A stretch of 64,000 bases of DNA from Desulfobacula sp. (GTDB taxonomy: Bacteria; Desulfobacterota; Desulfobacteria; Desulfobacterales; Desulfobacteraceae), in the NCBI RefSeq assembly GCF_030145145.1, contig NZ_JAQYWD010000007.1, forward strand, positions 93,012 to 157,011. The letters run 5' to 3'. Made by a program: the position numbers and the translations under genes. The notes under the pieces were generated by a model. The model was not told the origin of the DNA and ran no database searches. It worked only from the letters and a program-made list of their open reading frames with translations. Within the stretch, counting starts at the first letter, position 1, and the number at the start of each line of letters is the position of its first letter. Below, in pieces: positions 40,095-48,785 of this stretch.

Positions 40095-40820
40095 ATGAAA
40101 CAATCATCCATTAACAAAGTGCCCCAAAGGATAACCGATCTTATCGGCCTGATGAATACGGGTGAGAACATTACCTGCGAAACGGTTTTTGAAATTGTCC
40201 CGGTGGATTTTGCCCATGGCAACATCGCCTTTCAAGCATATATTTTTCTGTGCAAATTTTCCGGGATTGTTGGGTCCAGCCCCTATTTTTTCAGGAAATG
40301 TTATGCCAGAGGATGTCCCAACAATCTTTGTCCCCATGTATCCCAGGCGGTGATGATTGCCAACCGGTATTTGAAAAGAGATTATAAACGGCTGTTGGAT
40401 GCGGGAATCGTTTTGGCAGAAAATTTTTTCAGCCTTGAGGACATGATGGTCAAATACGAAGGGATTGAATTGGAAAAAAATGCTGACACCGGCGGTATTC
40501 TAACCCTTCATGATTATATCAACATTGCAAAAGAAGGAAACCGTGTGGACATTCAAATTGATCTTGAAATCATTCCAGCGGTTGAACATTTTGCCCATCA
40601 AAAAAATAAACAGACCTTTCTCATGGGAGATTTCGCCATTACCACCCTTGGACGAACCAGTTCTTTCCAACGGTGCTTTTCCTGTTTTCAAACCGATCAT
40701 GAATTCCGGGAAAAACCGGGGGCCATAACCACTGCCAATGATCGGTTAACCCTTTTGTACAGTGAATTTGATGATGCAATGATTCATTATCAAGCCTGTT
40801 TTTTTAATAAGGAGAAATAA
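40095..40820 (+). CDS. Conserved-looking protein of unknown function in the Hdr-MetFV operon
   Basis: A 241-residue soluble protein that I do not recognise. A cysteine-rich patch FRKCYARGCPNNLCPHVSQA near residue 70 could bind a metal or cluster, and a second pair RCFSCFQTD lies near 195. No membrane helix or nucleotide motif is visible. AAAGGGAAG precedes the ATG, and MetV begins one base after its stop, so it is firmly in the operon. A linker or cluster protein of the complex is a guess. Confidence 0.75.
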   Translation: MKQSSINKVPQRITDLIGLMNTGENITCETVFEIVPVDFAHGNIAFQAYIFLCKFSGIVGSSPYFFRKCYARGCPNNLCPHVSQAVMIANRYLKRDYKRLLDAGIVLAENFFSLEDMMVKYEGIELEKNADTGGILTLHDYINIAKEGNRVDIQIDLEIIPAVEHFAHQKNKQTFLMGDFAITTLGRTSSFQRCFSCFQTDHEFREKPGAITTANDRLTLLYSEFDDAMIHYQACFFNKEK

Positions 40821-40821
40821 C

Positions 40822-41541
40822 GTGCATGCCACCATTCAAAAACCCATAAATGAAATAGTGCGTCATATCCAACCTGGCGAACGCGTCTTTGTTGTTGGTT
40901 GCAATAATTGTGCATGGAAATGCCATTCCGGAGGTGAAGATGAAACCCGCATGATGGCCAAACGGTTGTCTGACAGGGGGATTGAAGTGTCCGGCTATAC
41001 CGTGCCGGGGCCCCAGGGCATGTCTTTGTGCAAATTATCCCACACCCGTAAAGTCTTGATGGAAGAGTATGCGGATCAGGTTAACGCATCAGATTCTTTT
41101 TTAATCCTGGGGTGTGGACAAGGGGTTCACACCGTGATCGATGCCACGGACGGCGGAATGGTCCATCCCGGGTGCGATACGATTTTTGGTGGAGAAACTG
41201 TTTCAGATACAGAGATCGAAGAATTCTGTTCCCTTTGCGGCGATTGTATTATTGAATTCACCGGGGGGCTTTGCCCCATGACCCTTTGCGCCAAACAATT
41301 GTTGAACGGTCCGTGTGGTGGTGCGGAAAACGGTCACTGTGAAGTGGATCCGGACCGTCCCTGCGGCTGGATACTGATTTATGATCGTTTGAAGAAACTG
41401 GGGCGCCTGGACCTTCTGGATCCTTACCAGCCGGCGAAAAACAATTCAAAATGGAGCCGTCCCCGGACCCTCAAGGTCAGTCCGACGGAAGCCACGTTCT
41501 GTTCTGCCGGTGGCAGCGTTACCGTCAGTAACCAGGATTAA
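40822..41541 (+). CDS. metV: MetV, zinc/iron-sulfur subunit of methylene-tetrahydrofolate reductase
   Basis: A 239-residue protein with the methylenetetrahydrofolate reductase C-terminal (MTHFR_C) fold. Cysteines occur in VGCNNCAWKCHSGGEDET, FCSLCGDC, GGLCPMTLC and NGPCGGAENGHC. In acetogens MetV partners with MetF and links it to other electron carriers. The start is GTG at 40822 with AAGGAGA upstream. The extra C-terminal 40 residues have no obvious motif. Confidence 0.9.
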   Translation: MHATIQKPINEIVRHIQPGERVFVVGCNNCAWKCHSGGEDETRMMAKRLSDRGIEVSGYTVPGPQGMSLCKLSHTRKVLMEEYADQVNASDSFLILGCGQGVHTVIDATDGGMVHPGCDTIFGGETVSDTEIEEFCSLCGDCIIEFTGGLCPMTLCAKQLLNGPCGGAENGHCEVDPDRPCGWILIYDRLKKLGRLDLLDPYQPAKNNSKWSRPRTLKVSPTEATFCSAGGSVTVSNQD

Positions 41542-41550
41542 TCCGCCCAG

Positions 41551-41568
41551 GGGGGATGTTCATCCCCC
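41551..41568 (+). terminator. Small stem-loop between metV and metF
   Basis: GGGGGAT and ATCCCCC face each other around GTTC. It is too short and lacks a T run to stop transcription fully; it may tune metF relative to upstream genes. Confidence 0.5.
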
Positions 41569-41606
41569 TCCCCCAGGACAACCGTTTAATTTTTAAGGAG
41601 TTACCA

Positions 41607-42500
41607 ATGAAGCTGACAACCTTATTTGACAAAGGCGAGTTTGTTATCACCGGTGAAGTCGGACCCATTAAAGGGGCCATTCACAGAGATAAAAGTATTG
41701 AACCCAGCTGTGCCATTGAAGCCCTTCAACTGCAGCAGCATGTGCATGCGGTAAATGTCACCGATAACCAGTCTGCTGTCATGAGACTGGGGTCTCTTGC
41801 CGCCAGTGTGCGGTTAAAAACAAATGGCATCGAACCGGTCTATCAACTCACCTGCCGGGACCGGAATCGGCTGGCATTGCAGTCTGATCTGCTCACAGCC
41901 TATTCTTTGGGCATCGACAATGTTCTGTTGTTGACCGGGGACCATATCCAACTGGGGGATCACAAGGAGGCCAAACCCGTGTTTGACCTTGATTCGGTGC
42001 AATTGATCGAAATGGCAAAAGGTCTTAAACGGGGCTATGATATTTCAGGCAACCGCATTGAAAATTATCTGGATATGGCCTTTGGCGCAGTGGTCAATCC
42101 CAATTTTGATCCCATTGACCTGCAGGTGATGAAAATGAAGAAAAAAATTGATGCCGGAGCGCAATTTTTTCAAACCCAGGCGGTGTATGATGTCAAGATG
42201 TTTGAAGCCTTTATGAACAAAGCCCAGCAATTCAACTGCCCCATACAAGTCGGGGTCGTTATCTTGAAATCTCCACAAATGGGACGGTTTATGAACAAAA
42301 ATGTCTCCGGTATCCATGTTCCCAAGGATTGGATTGATGAAATCGGATCTGTTGACAAGCAAGACCGGAAGAAAAAGGCTGCCGAAATGGCCGGCCGGTT
42401 TATAGAAGAAACCAAAGCCATGGTCCAGGGTGTCCATATCATGCCCCTGGGGTGGACAGATATTGTACCGGATATTTTAGAACATGCTCACGTCAATTAA
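41607..42500 (+). CDS. metF: MetF, methylene-tetrahydrofolate reductase
   Basis: A 297-residue TIM-barrel flavoprotein that interconverts methylene- and methyl-tetrahydrofolate, a key step of the Wood-Ljungdahl pathway. FVITGEVGPIKG, the folate-region VNVTDNQSAVM, LTCRDRNRLALQSDLL, LLTGD and FFQTQAVYD are family landmarks. The start at 41607 has AAGGAG seven bases upstream. With MetV, HdrABC and MvhD-like genes it matches the Hdr-linked reductase described in acetogens, here in a likely sulfate reducer. Confidence 0.94.
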   Translation: MKLTTLFDKGEFVITGEVGPIKGAIHRDKSIEPSCAIEALQLQQHVHAVNVTDNQSAVMRLGSLAASVRLKTNGIEPVYQLTCRDRNRLALQSDLLTAYSLGIDNVLLLTGDHIQLGDHKEAKPVFDLDSVQLIEMAKGLKRGYDISGNRIENYLDMAFGAVVNPNFDPIDLQVMKMKKKIDAGAQFFQTQAVYDVKMFEAFMNKAQQFNCPIQVGVVILKSPQMGRFMNKNVSGIHVPKDWIDEIGSVDKQDRKKKAAEMAGRFIEETKAMVQGVHIMPLGWTDIVPDILEHAHVN

Positions 42501-42518
42501 TTTTTAAATTTTTACCCA

Positions 42519-42552
42519 TTGAATCTGGGGGATTTTCGTCCCCCAAGTTCAA
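42519..42552 (+). terminator. Stem-loop terminator after metF
   Basis: TTGAA-TCT-GGGGGA and TCCCCC-AAG-TTCAA pair around TTTTCG, giving a two-part stem of 11 pairs soon after the metF stop. No T run follows; the gene beyond is on the opposite strand. Confidence 0.65.
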
Positions 42553-42593
42553 GCGATCAAACCCTTTGGGCCCTTTCCCCTTTTTATCTTGGT

Positions 42594-43556
42594 TTATCCA
42601 TCAGCTGGATTCGGTTTCTTGTAACGGTATGCGGTTAATATTTCATCCAGGTCTGAAGTAATTTTCCTCACAGCCCTTGAAAATTCGTGATCAAATGCCT
42701 TGTTTTCCCCGGGTGTGAATTTTGTAAAATCAATCAGATGAAATTTTTTCACCAGATTAAGCAGAGCAAGGATACTGGTCTCAGCAACGCTATGGATGGC
42801 CGAATCTCTCATTTTTTTGTCGTCAGCGGTTTTACCTGCCTCAGTCAGGCCTTTGCACAGGGTATCTGCATCTTCCTGGAAACGATGGTGCAAGACCTCG
42901 TAAATCATTAAAAACAAGGCGTCAACCCGATTGGTTTTGATCAATGTGGGGCGATGGAAAAAAGAAAAGTTTTCATCCACACTCACATCTGCTTTATCAA
43001 GATATTCCGTTTTTTCAAACCAGTTCAAAGTATACGCCAGGTAATCTTTTCGCTGCCACTTGTCTTTTTCCCAGATATGGGCCCGGATGGCTTTTGTCAA
43101 TTCCGAGATACAGACATCATGGGTGGGATAATCAAAGGTTCCCAAAAGGGCACCGGACTGGAAAATTTCCATGCCGGGTCGATGGGCATGTTCTGAAATC
43201 TCTACACAAACGATCCGGTTTTCCTTGCCCGGTCTCAGGATGATGATTTTATAGGATGGTTTGCCCTCTTCAACACGCACCAGCTCTTCTGCGGAATCGG
43301 GTGGAATAATGGCATCGGCAACAACCGGGGGTAAAAAGGCAGCCAAAAGACCCGGGCTCAGGTCCACTTTTTCCAGGGCCGCCTTGAATACGGGCAGATC
43401 CTGTTCTTCCAGGGGACGAACAGGTGTCAGTTTTCCTTTTTCCAGATGGGGGGCAAACAGGTCCATGACCGCTTCAAGACCGGCTTGCCAATAGGCGCTC
43501 CTGGGATCTTTTTTTTCATCAATCCATTGTTTTGCTTTTGTTGCCATTGGGTTCAT
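42594..43556 (-). CDS. Hypothetical soluble protein, 320 residues
   Basis: I do not recognise a family. The protein is acidic and mostly helical at its C-terminus. It begins MNPMATKAKQWIDEKKDPRS, has a hydrophobic patch LLAAFLPPVVADAIIPP near residue 90, and one Cys-containing strand ENRIVCVEISEHAHRP near 138. GGAG lies about ten bases before the ATG. It converges on the Hdr-MetFV operon and shares no obvious theme with it. Confidence 0.7.
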   Translation of the reverse strand: MNPMATKAKQWIDEKKDPRSAYWQAGLEAVMDLFAPHLEKGKLTPVRPLEEQDLPVFKAALEKVDLSPGLLAAFLPPVVADAIIPPDSAEELVRVEEGKPSYKIIILRPGKENRIVCVEISEHAHRPGMEIFQSGALLGTFDYPTHDVCISELTKAIRAHIWEKDKWQRKDYLAYTLNWFEKTEYLDKADVSVDENFSFFHRPTLIKTNRVDALFLMIYEVLHHRFQEDADTLCKGLTEAGKTADDKKMRDSAIHSVAETSILALLNLVKKFHLIDFTKFTPGENKAFDHEFSRAVRKITSDLDEILTAYRYKKPNPADG

Positions 43557-43816
43557 TCAACCGATCTCCTTCTTTAAATTTCCATATATCAAACCCGGGA
43601 CAGGCAAATATATTGTCTTTTTGTCCATGGGCATTTTAATTCACACCACAATAGTTTAAAATCAGCATTACCCTTTTGTTGTCAACCTATTTTCCACACA
43701 TGGGGGATCGGTACGGATAACTGATCTGGATAATATTGACGTTTTATTTGTTATTTTAATGGGTTGTTTGCGCATAGGTGTGTAGTCAATTACCGATTTT
43801 TGTCTTCTTTTTTGCA

Positions 43817-43860
43817 TTTCCCGTTTAATTTTGATTGCTATCAATTGATTAAACGGGAAA
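43817..43860. terminator. Long hairpin in the 369-base gap before the FmdB gene
   Basis: TTTCCCGTTTAAT and ATTAAACGGGAAA form a perfect 13-bp stem, with a second stem TTGAT-TGCT-ATCAA inside. A possible promoter for the next gene overlaps its right arm: TTGATT (43845) and TATACT (43867), 16 bases apart. The rest of the gap (43557-43816) shows no gene. Confidence 0.65.
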
Positions 43861-43925
43861 AGGCGTTATACTATTTAGGTTAACGGTAGAACAAACCCAT
43901 TAGTAATGATACGAAAGGATATATC

Positions 43926-44117
43926 ATGCCGATTTTTGAGTATACATGCAATCAATGTAAAAAGGACTTTGAAAAACTGGTTTTTGCCGGTGAAGACAAA
44001 AATATTTCCTGCCCAAACTGCACCAGCAAGGATGTGATAAAAAAAATGAGTGCCACAAGTTTTATGGGGGCCAGTATGGGAAAGTGTGCCACAACGTTTC
44101 CCAAGGGCGCTTCATGA
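43926..44117 (+). CDS. FmdB-type zinc ribbon protein
   Basis: A 63-residue protein with the zinc ribbon YTCNQCKKDFEKL and SCPNCTSKDVIKKM, the FmdB (CxxC_CxxC_SSSS) family. Such proteins are small regulatory or accessory factors. AAAGGATAT precedes the ATG. The 233 bases to the next gene hold no supported frame apart from a weak 5-bp hairpin. Confidence 0.9.
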   Translation: MPIFEYTCNQCKKDFEKLVFAGEDKNISCPNCTSKDVIKKMSATSFMGASMGKCATTFPKGAS

Positions 44118-44350
44118 GCGGGTTAAAACTTTCCTTCAGTTTGAAGGTTGCAAGAACATGAACTTCAGGACAACCCAACCGTTTATGAGTCCTATGTTTT
44201 TAAAAAATATCGGGTTGCTGCCGAACAAGGTTTCCCACCGCCGCTCCAGAAACAACAATCCCCTGCCCCACCGGGATCTTAACCGTTTATTGAGGACCTT
44301 TTCAAAAACAGGTCTTCAACATTCTCTATGTTACACAAGGAAAAATCCAT

Positions 44351-45334
44351 ATGGTACAAGAAATATGCCCTGAGTTGTTCTGCATTGAGGTGCCCCTGCC
44401 TGACAGCCCGCTCAAAACCCTGAATTCCTATGTTGTCCGCACGCCTGATCGTAGTTTGATTATTGATACCGGTTTCAACCACAAGGTATGTCTGGAAGCC
44501 ATGACCAAGGGGTTGAACACCCTGGGGATAAACCTGGCAAAGACAGATATTTTTGTTACCCATTTTCACGCAGACCATTTCAGCCTGGTTCCCAAATTAA
44601 GGACCCCCACCACCCGTGTATATTTTAATCGACTGGAAGCCGAGATTTTGGAAAACTGGCAAGGATTCGGCCCCATGCTGAAAAATGCCGATCGGCATGG
44701 ATTCCCCAAAGGCAAGCTGAAAGCTGCCCTGGAATCCCATCCAGGCAGTAAATTCGGAGCGGACTGGGCCCCGGAGTTGAATATTCTGTCCGAAGGCCAG
44801 ACCCTGACCTATGGTGATTACACCTTCACCTGTGTTGAAACGCCGGGACATACACTGGGCCATCTTTGCCTGTATGATGTGGCAAATAAAATTTTTGTCT
44901 CAGGGGATCATGTGCTCATTGACATTACACCGAATATCCAGGGGTGGATGGATCATGAAAATCCGTTAATGCGGTATATGGAGAGTCTCAAAAAAGTCCG
45001 GAATTTTGATGTAAAATTTGTTTTGCCGGGTCACCGACGTCGTTTTACAGATCTGGCATCCCGGGTGGATGAGTTGATATCCCACCACGAGGATCGGTTG
45101 AATGAAATCCGCAACATTCTTGACCAGGGACCTGGAACGGCTTATGAAACCGCCGCCCGGATGACCTGGGACATCAAAGCGGCAACCTGGGATGATTTTC
45201 CCGTTGCCCAGCAGTGGTTTGCAACCGGGGAAGCATTGTCCCATCTGCGGTATCTTGAAGCAAATGAAGAGATTCATCAGCACGTCATTGACCAGCATGT
45301 TCGGTTTGTACTGCCTGAAACGATTTCTCGTTAA
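44351..45334 (+). CDS. MBL-fold metallo-hydrolase
   Basis: A 327-residue metallo-beta-lactamase fold protein. The metal motif THFHADH lies near residue 73, with further ligands in ETPGHTLGH and SGDH. A helical C-terminal domain of about 110 residues follows, as in glyoxalase-II-like or LACTB2-type proteins. AAGGAAA precedes the ATG by about nine bases. The substrate is unknown; thioester or small phosphoester hydrolysis is most likely for this subgroup. Confidence 0.9.
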   Translation: MVQEICPELFCIEVPLPDSPLKTLNSYVVRTPDRSLIIDTGFNHKVCLEAMTKGLNTLGINLAKTDIFVTHFHADHFSLVPKLRTPTTRVYFNRLEAEILENWQGFGPMLKNADRHGFPKGKLKAALESHPGSKFGADWAPELNILSEGQTLTYGDYTFTCVETPGHTLGHLCLYDVANKIFVSGDHVLIDITPNIQGWMDHENPLMRYMESLKKVRNFDVKFVLPGHRRRFTDLASRVDELISHHEDRLNEIRNILDQGPGTAYETAARMTWDIKAATWDDFPVAQQWFATGEALSHLRYLEANEEIHQHVIDQHVRFVLPETISR

Positions 45335-45417
45335 TCACCCAACTTTCGGTGTTCAGCTTTAATGGACCGGTTCAACCGATTGTTTTTTTGTGCCACAGCT
45401 TCTTTGAGTGTTGCCAT
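45331..45417 (-). CDS. Small ORF, 28 residues, with a consensus ribosome site
   Basis: A short basic peptide beginning MATLKEAVAQKNNRLNRSIK and ending HRKLGD. AGGAGGC stands five bases before the ATG. It is convergent with the MBL gene and shares the last four bases. A single amphipathic helix is likely. No family known to me. Confidence 0.45.
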   Translation of the reverse strand: MATLKEAVAQKNNRLNRSIKAEHRKLGD

Positions 45418-45825
45418 TGCAGCCTCCTGTCAATTTAATATTTTTTTTGTGAGGTCATAAAACAAAACCGATTGTTTGTTGGCAAATATTTCTGCCATGA
45501 AATTCACCATTTCCGGAACCATTTTTCCACCCCAACCGGCCTTATAAAAACAAAGGGACAATAAAAAAACAATTGAAATGTATAAAAAACTTATTAAACG
45601 CCAACCTGCCTACTGGGCAGGTTATGCTTGCCTGGCAGTCTTTTACAGTGCTTTAGGAGAGAAAAAAAGGCAAAAATGGCGGTAAAGAAACGTCTGATTT
45701 TATTTCCTGATGATCCAATAAAAAATTCATCAATGGTTCAAAATCAAAAATGTTCATTGACATCTTATATAAAAACCCTTAAATGGAATCATTGATGCTT
45801 TGATTCAGCTGCAATATCAAATGTC
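45418..45825. other. Gene-poor stretch before tRNA-Val
   Basis: About 400 bases without a convincing gene. It holds the perfect hairpin AACCTGCC-TACTG-GGCAGGTT (45603-45623), and two short open frames of 35 and 39 codons without clear ribosome sites, which I do not call. A promoter for the tRNA was not identified with certainty. Confidence 0.5.
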
Positions 45826-45900
45826 GGGCGGTTAACTCAGCGGGAGAGTGCTACCTTCACACGGTAGAAGTCACAAGTTCAATCCTTGTACCGCCCACCA
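45826..45900 (+). tRNA. tRNA-Val (anticodon CAC)
   Basis: The acceptor arms GGGCGGT and ACCGCCC pair. The anticodon stem CTACC/GGTAG frames the loop TTCACAC, giving anticodon CAC for the Val codon GTG. The T arm carries GTTCAATCC. The discriminator is A and CCA is encoded (45898-45900). No repeat of its 3' end was seen downstream, so no island attachment is indicated. Confidence 0.95.
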
Positions 45901-45965
45901 CTTAAAATTTTACTTTTTTTTCACGTCTATTTCATTCAGTCTGTCATATTCTGTGCCCATTATAA

Positions 45966-46355
45966 ACACGAAGAAGTCTGAACACCTGGACAAAAAAAGG
46001 ATGGAAAAATGAAGATGTCAAAGCGATCACACACAGTATTCGCAATACAGATCCTAAATATGAGATCATTATCAATTCTGCTGATTATTATGATTCTGGA
46101 GGAAACCTTCTAAAAAACTATGTGGAACAACCTATAAAATTAAAAACCCTTGCCTCAATTCGCTATGTTATTTAAAGTAAAGATAAAACCGGAGGGTCTG
46201 GTATAAAATTTATTGTGAGATGGGAATCCAAGGAACATGTAAATTTACCAATAATAGAAGCAATAATGATCCGTACACAAGGGCTTTCTTTTACATCCCA
46301 AGCCGCCCTTTTAGAGGATAGGCCCCTATGGCTTGTAATGCCATCCTATACATAA
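45966..46355 (+). pseudogene. Broken ORF with one in-frame TAA, just upstream of the DUF1538 operon
   Basis: One frame stays open from 45966 to the TAA at 46353 except for a single TAA at 46173. The first part includes GWKNEDVKAITHSIRNTDPK and INSADYYDSGGNLLKNY; the second includes GIKFIVRWESKEHVNLPIIE and [13 protein letters not shown]. Both read like real protein, and there is no start codon with a ribosome site, so a 5'-truncated, decayed gene is the best view. I do not recognise the family. Its end lies eight bases before the first DUF1538 start, so it may have been the first gene of that operon. Confidence 0.6.
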
Positions 46356-46363
46356 GGAAAATA

Positions 46364-47098
46364 ATGATCATCTCAATAATTTTAAAAAAAATTACGCGTG
46401 CTTTTACTGATCTTTTGCCAATTATTCTGGTGATTGCTTTTTTTCAGATTGTTGTCTTAAAACAATCATTACCACAAATGGGAGATGTCCTTTTTGGTGC
46501 TTTTCTTGTCGTGACCGGTCTTACCCTGTTTGTTGAGGGACTTGAAATGGGTTTGTTTCCCATTGGTGAGTCAATGGCTCATGCCCTGGCCAGGAAGGGA
46601 AGTCTTTTCTGGCTGCTTTGTTTTTCCTTTGCTTTAGGGTTCTCAACCACTGTGGCAGAGCCTGCGCTCATAGCCGTGGCCTGGGAAGCAGCAGAAATTG
46701 CCAGTCAGGGAGGCCTTATTGACCCAAGTCAAGAATCTTTAAACAACTATGCCCTTGGACTACGCATGTCTGTTGCCTTTTCAGTGGGACTTGCAATCCT
46801 TATCGGTGTCTTACGCATTCTCCGTGGTTGGCCCATTCATTATCTGATCATCAGCGGATATGTCCTTGTTATGCTGATGACCATTATTGCTCCCAAAGAA
46901 ATTATTGGCATCGCCTATGATGCTGGCGGCGTCACCACGTCCACCATCACCGTACCTCTGGTTGCAGCTCTTGGCGTAGGTTTGGCCTCATCCATCAGAG
47001 GAAGAAGCCCTCTTGTGGATGGATTTGGACTCATCGCTTTTGCTTCTCTTCTCCCCATGATTTTCGTTATGGGGTATGGATTAATTCTTTTCGGATAA
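46364..47098 (+). CDS. DUF1538 membrane protein, first copy
   Basis: A 244-residue polytopic membrane protein of the DUF1538 family, about seven helices. Hallmarks are [15 protein letters not shown] at the start, [16 protein letters not shown] in the middle, and the signature [20 protein letters not shown]. The start at 46364 has AAGGAAA upstream; the longer frame from 46328 does not. Paired with a second copy, a PII protein and a CBS protein it should form a regulated transporter, perhaps of an ion or ammonium-linked solute. Confidence 0.9.
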   Translation: MIISIILKKITRAFTDLLPIILVIAFFQIVVLKQSLPQMGDVLFGAFLVVTGLTLFVEGLEMGLFPIGESMAHALARKGSLFWLLCFSFALGFSTTVAEPALIAVAWEAAEIASQGGLIDPSQESLNNYALGLRMSVAFSVGLAILIGVLRILRGWPIHYLIISGYVLVMLMTIIAPKEIIGIAYDAGGVTTSTITVPLVAALGVGLASSIRGRSPLVDGFGLIAFASLLPMIFVMGYGLILFG

Positions 47099-47114
47099 AA
47101 AGGAGCCTGTATTC

Positions 47115-47909
47115 GTGGACTTCATATATGATTTCAGCAAAATATTGATAGCAACATGTAGAGATGTATTGCCGATTATTATTCTTATTGTCAGTTTTCA
47201 GCTCCTGGTGTTGCGACAGCCAATCCCTCATCTGCGTCGTCTTATTGTGGGTGGGGTCTATGTTGTCATTGGACTTGCCCTGTTTCTGGCAGGACTTGAA
47301 AAAGCACTTTTCCCTCTTGGGAATATTATGGCGACGCAGTTGTCGGATCCGGCCTTTATTTATGGTCCGGGAGAAATAGTTACCCAGGCGGACTGGACGA
47401 AATATGGATGGGTCTATCTGTTTGCAGCCATGATCGGTTTTGCAACCACCATTGCTGAGCCATCTCTTATTGCAGTGGCTTTTAAAGCCAACGAGGTATC
47501 TGCCGGGACTATCAAGCAATGGGGGTTAAGAATCACAGTTGCTATAGGTGTTGCTTTTGGAATCAGCCTTGGAACGTTTCGGATTGTCACAGGCACCCCA
47601 CTTTATATGTACATTCTTGTGGGCTATATGATTGTTATTGTACAAACCATCTTTGCCCCCAAAAATATTATTGCCCTTGCATATGATTCAGGTGGTGTAA
47701 CAACCTCAACAGTTACAGTACCTCTGGTAGCCGCGCTTGGCCTTGGATTGTCTGCCACCGTACCTGGACGAAATCCGGCTTTGGACGGTTTTGGGCTCAT
47801 CGCTTTTGCCAGCCTCTTTCCAATTATAGCCGTTATGGGGTATGCTCAGTTAATGAATTGGTCAACTCAACGCAAAATTAAATACATGGAGAAAAAAAAT
47901 GCTCTTTAA
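47115..47909 (+). CDS. DUF1538 membrane protein, second copy
   Basis: A 264-residue paralogue of the preceding gene with IVSFQLLVLRQPIPHLRRL, GFATTIAEPSLIAVAF and [20 protein letters not shown]. The two halves likely form a pseudosymmetric pair. The start is GTG at 47115 with AAAAGGAG at slightly long spacing. Its end overlaps the PII gene by 11 bases, so PII is made together with it. Confidence 0.88.
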   Translation: MDFIYDFSKILIATCRDVLPIIILIVSFQLLVLRQPIPHLRRLIVGGVYVVIGLALFLAGLEKALFPLGNIMATQLSDPAFIYGPGEIVTQADWTKYGWVYLFAAMIGFATTIAEPSLIAVAFKANEVSAGTIKQWGLRITVAIGVAFGISLGTFRIVTGTPLYMYILVGYMIVIVQTIFAPKNIIALAYDSGGVTTSTVTVPLVAALGLGLSATVPGRNPALDGFGLIAFASLFPIIAVMGYAQLMNWSTQRKIKYMEKKNAL

Positions 47910-48246
47910 ACTTATATTAGCCTCGGTAAAGACGGATATCACCGATAAGGTTGTTGATGCCGCGAAAGGGGCAGGGGCCACCGGGGCAACGATCATACCT
48001 GCCAGAGGAACCGGTATTCATGAGGCAAAAACTTTTTTCGGTCTCACCCTGGAGGTACAAACCGACATTATCATGTTCCTTGTTGAAGAGCATATTATTA
48101 CTAAAATTCTGGACTCAATAAAACAAGCGGGGGAATTCCATAAGCCTGGCACAGGCATTGCTTTTGTGCTTCCGGTTGAACATGTTGTGGGCCTGGAAAG
48201 TCAGATGGAAAAATTCAAACAAGAGGTTCGGAAAAATTATTTTTAA
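47899..48246 (+). CDS. PII-like signal protein
   Basis: A 115-residue ferredoxin-fold protein of the PII superfamily. It starts FKLILASVKTDITDKVVDAA and has GATGATIIPARGTGIHEAK and GTGIAFVLPVEHVVGL, matching the GlnB-type core, but the T-loop lacks the uridylylated Tyr context of GlnB. It probably binds adenine nucleotides or another small ligand and gates the DUF1538 membrane pair whose second gene it overlaps. Confidence 0.9.
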   Translation: MLFKLILASVKTDITDKVVDAAKGAGATGATIIPARGTGIHEAKTFFGLTLEVQTDIIMFLVEEHIITKILDSIKQAGEFHKPGTGIAFVLPVEHVVGLESQMEKFKQEVRKNYF

Positions 48247-48275
48247 ACACTGCTTTTTTATAAAAGGAAATAGGT

Positions 48276-48680
48276 ATGGAAACAGACAATACTAAAATCG
48301 TTCGCACAAGGGACGTGATGAACAAGCAGATTTTGACCGTTGACGGTATGGCTACAGCCAGGGAAGCTGCTGCCATCATGCGTTCTGAAAGAGTGTTCTC
48401 TCTTCTTGTCACGAAAAGGCATGAGAATGATGCCTGGGGTATACTGGTTGTTCAGGATTTTGTTAAAGGGGTGATAATACCGGGTCGCTCCCCTGACGAT
48501 GTGAATGTCTATGAAATCATGACAAAACCGATTATCACCGTTCCGGCGGATATGGATATTCGCTATGCCGCCCGTTTGATTTATCGTGCCGGTATCCGAA
48601 GAGCACCGGTTGAGGATAAAGGGGAAATTGTCGGGATGATTTCTCTATCCTCTTTGATTCTAGATAATGATCTTTTTTAA
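48276..48680 (+). CDS. CBS domain pair protein
   Basis: A 134-residue protein made of two CBS motifs: VRTRDVMNKQILTVDGMATA and YEIMTKPIITVPADMDIRYA, each followed by the usual R-R-x-P/L-V strand. CBS pairs sense adenine nucleotides or ionic strength. AAAAGGAAA precedes the ATG. It is the fourth gene of the DUF1538 operon and probably a second regulator of the transporter. Confidence 0.92.
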   Translation: METDNTKIVRTRDVMNKQILTVDGMATAREAAAIMRSERVFSLLVTKRHENDAWGILVVQDFVKGVIIPGRSPDDVNVYEIMTKPIITVPADMDIRYAARLIYRAGIRRAPVEDKGEIVGMISLSSLILDNDLF

Positions 48681-48785
48681 ACCTGAATAATGGAATTTAT
48701 CAATACTGAAAAATAATCCGATCAGATTACGTCTATTTAGACAAAGACATATAACCCATTTTAAAATAGCAAAAGCGGGTTACAC

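Noticed and set aside
46173..46175. In-frame TAA considered as recoding like the UGA in the cytochrome
   Set aside because: TAA is not used for selenocysteine or pyrrolysine, there is no clear start, and no conserved family position is known; decay is simpler.
45826..46400. tRNA-Val as an island attachment site
   Set aside because: No direct repeat of the tRNA 3' end and no integrase gene in the following sequence.
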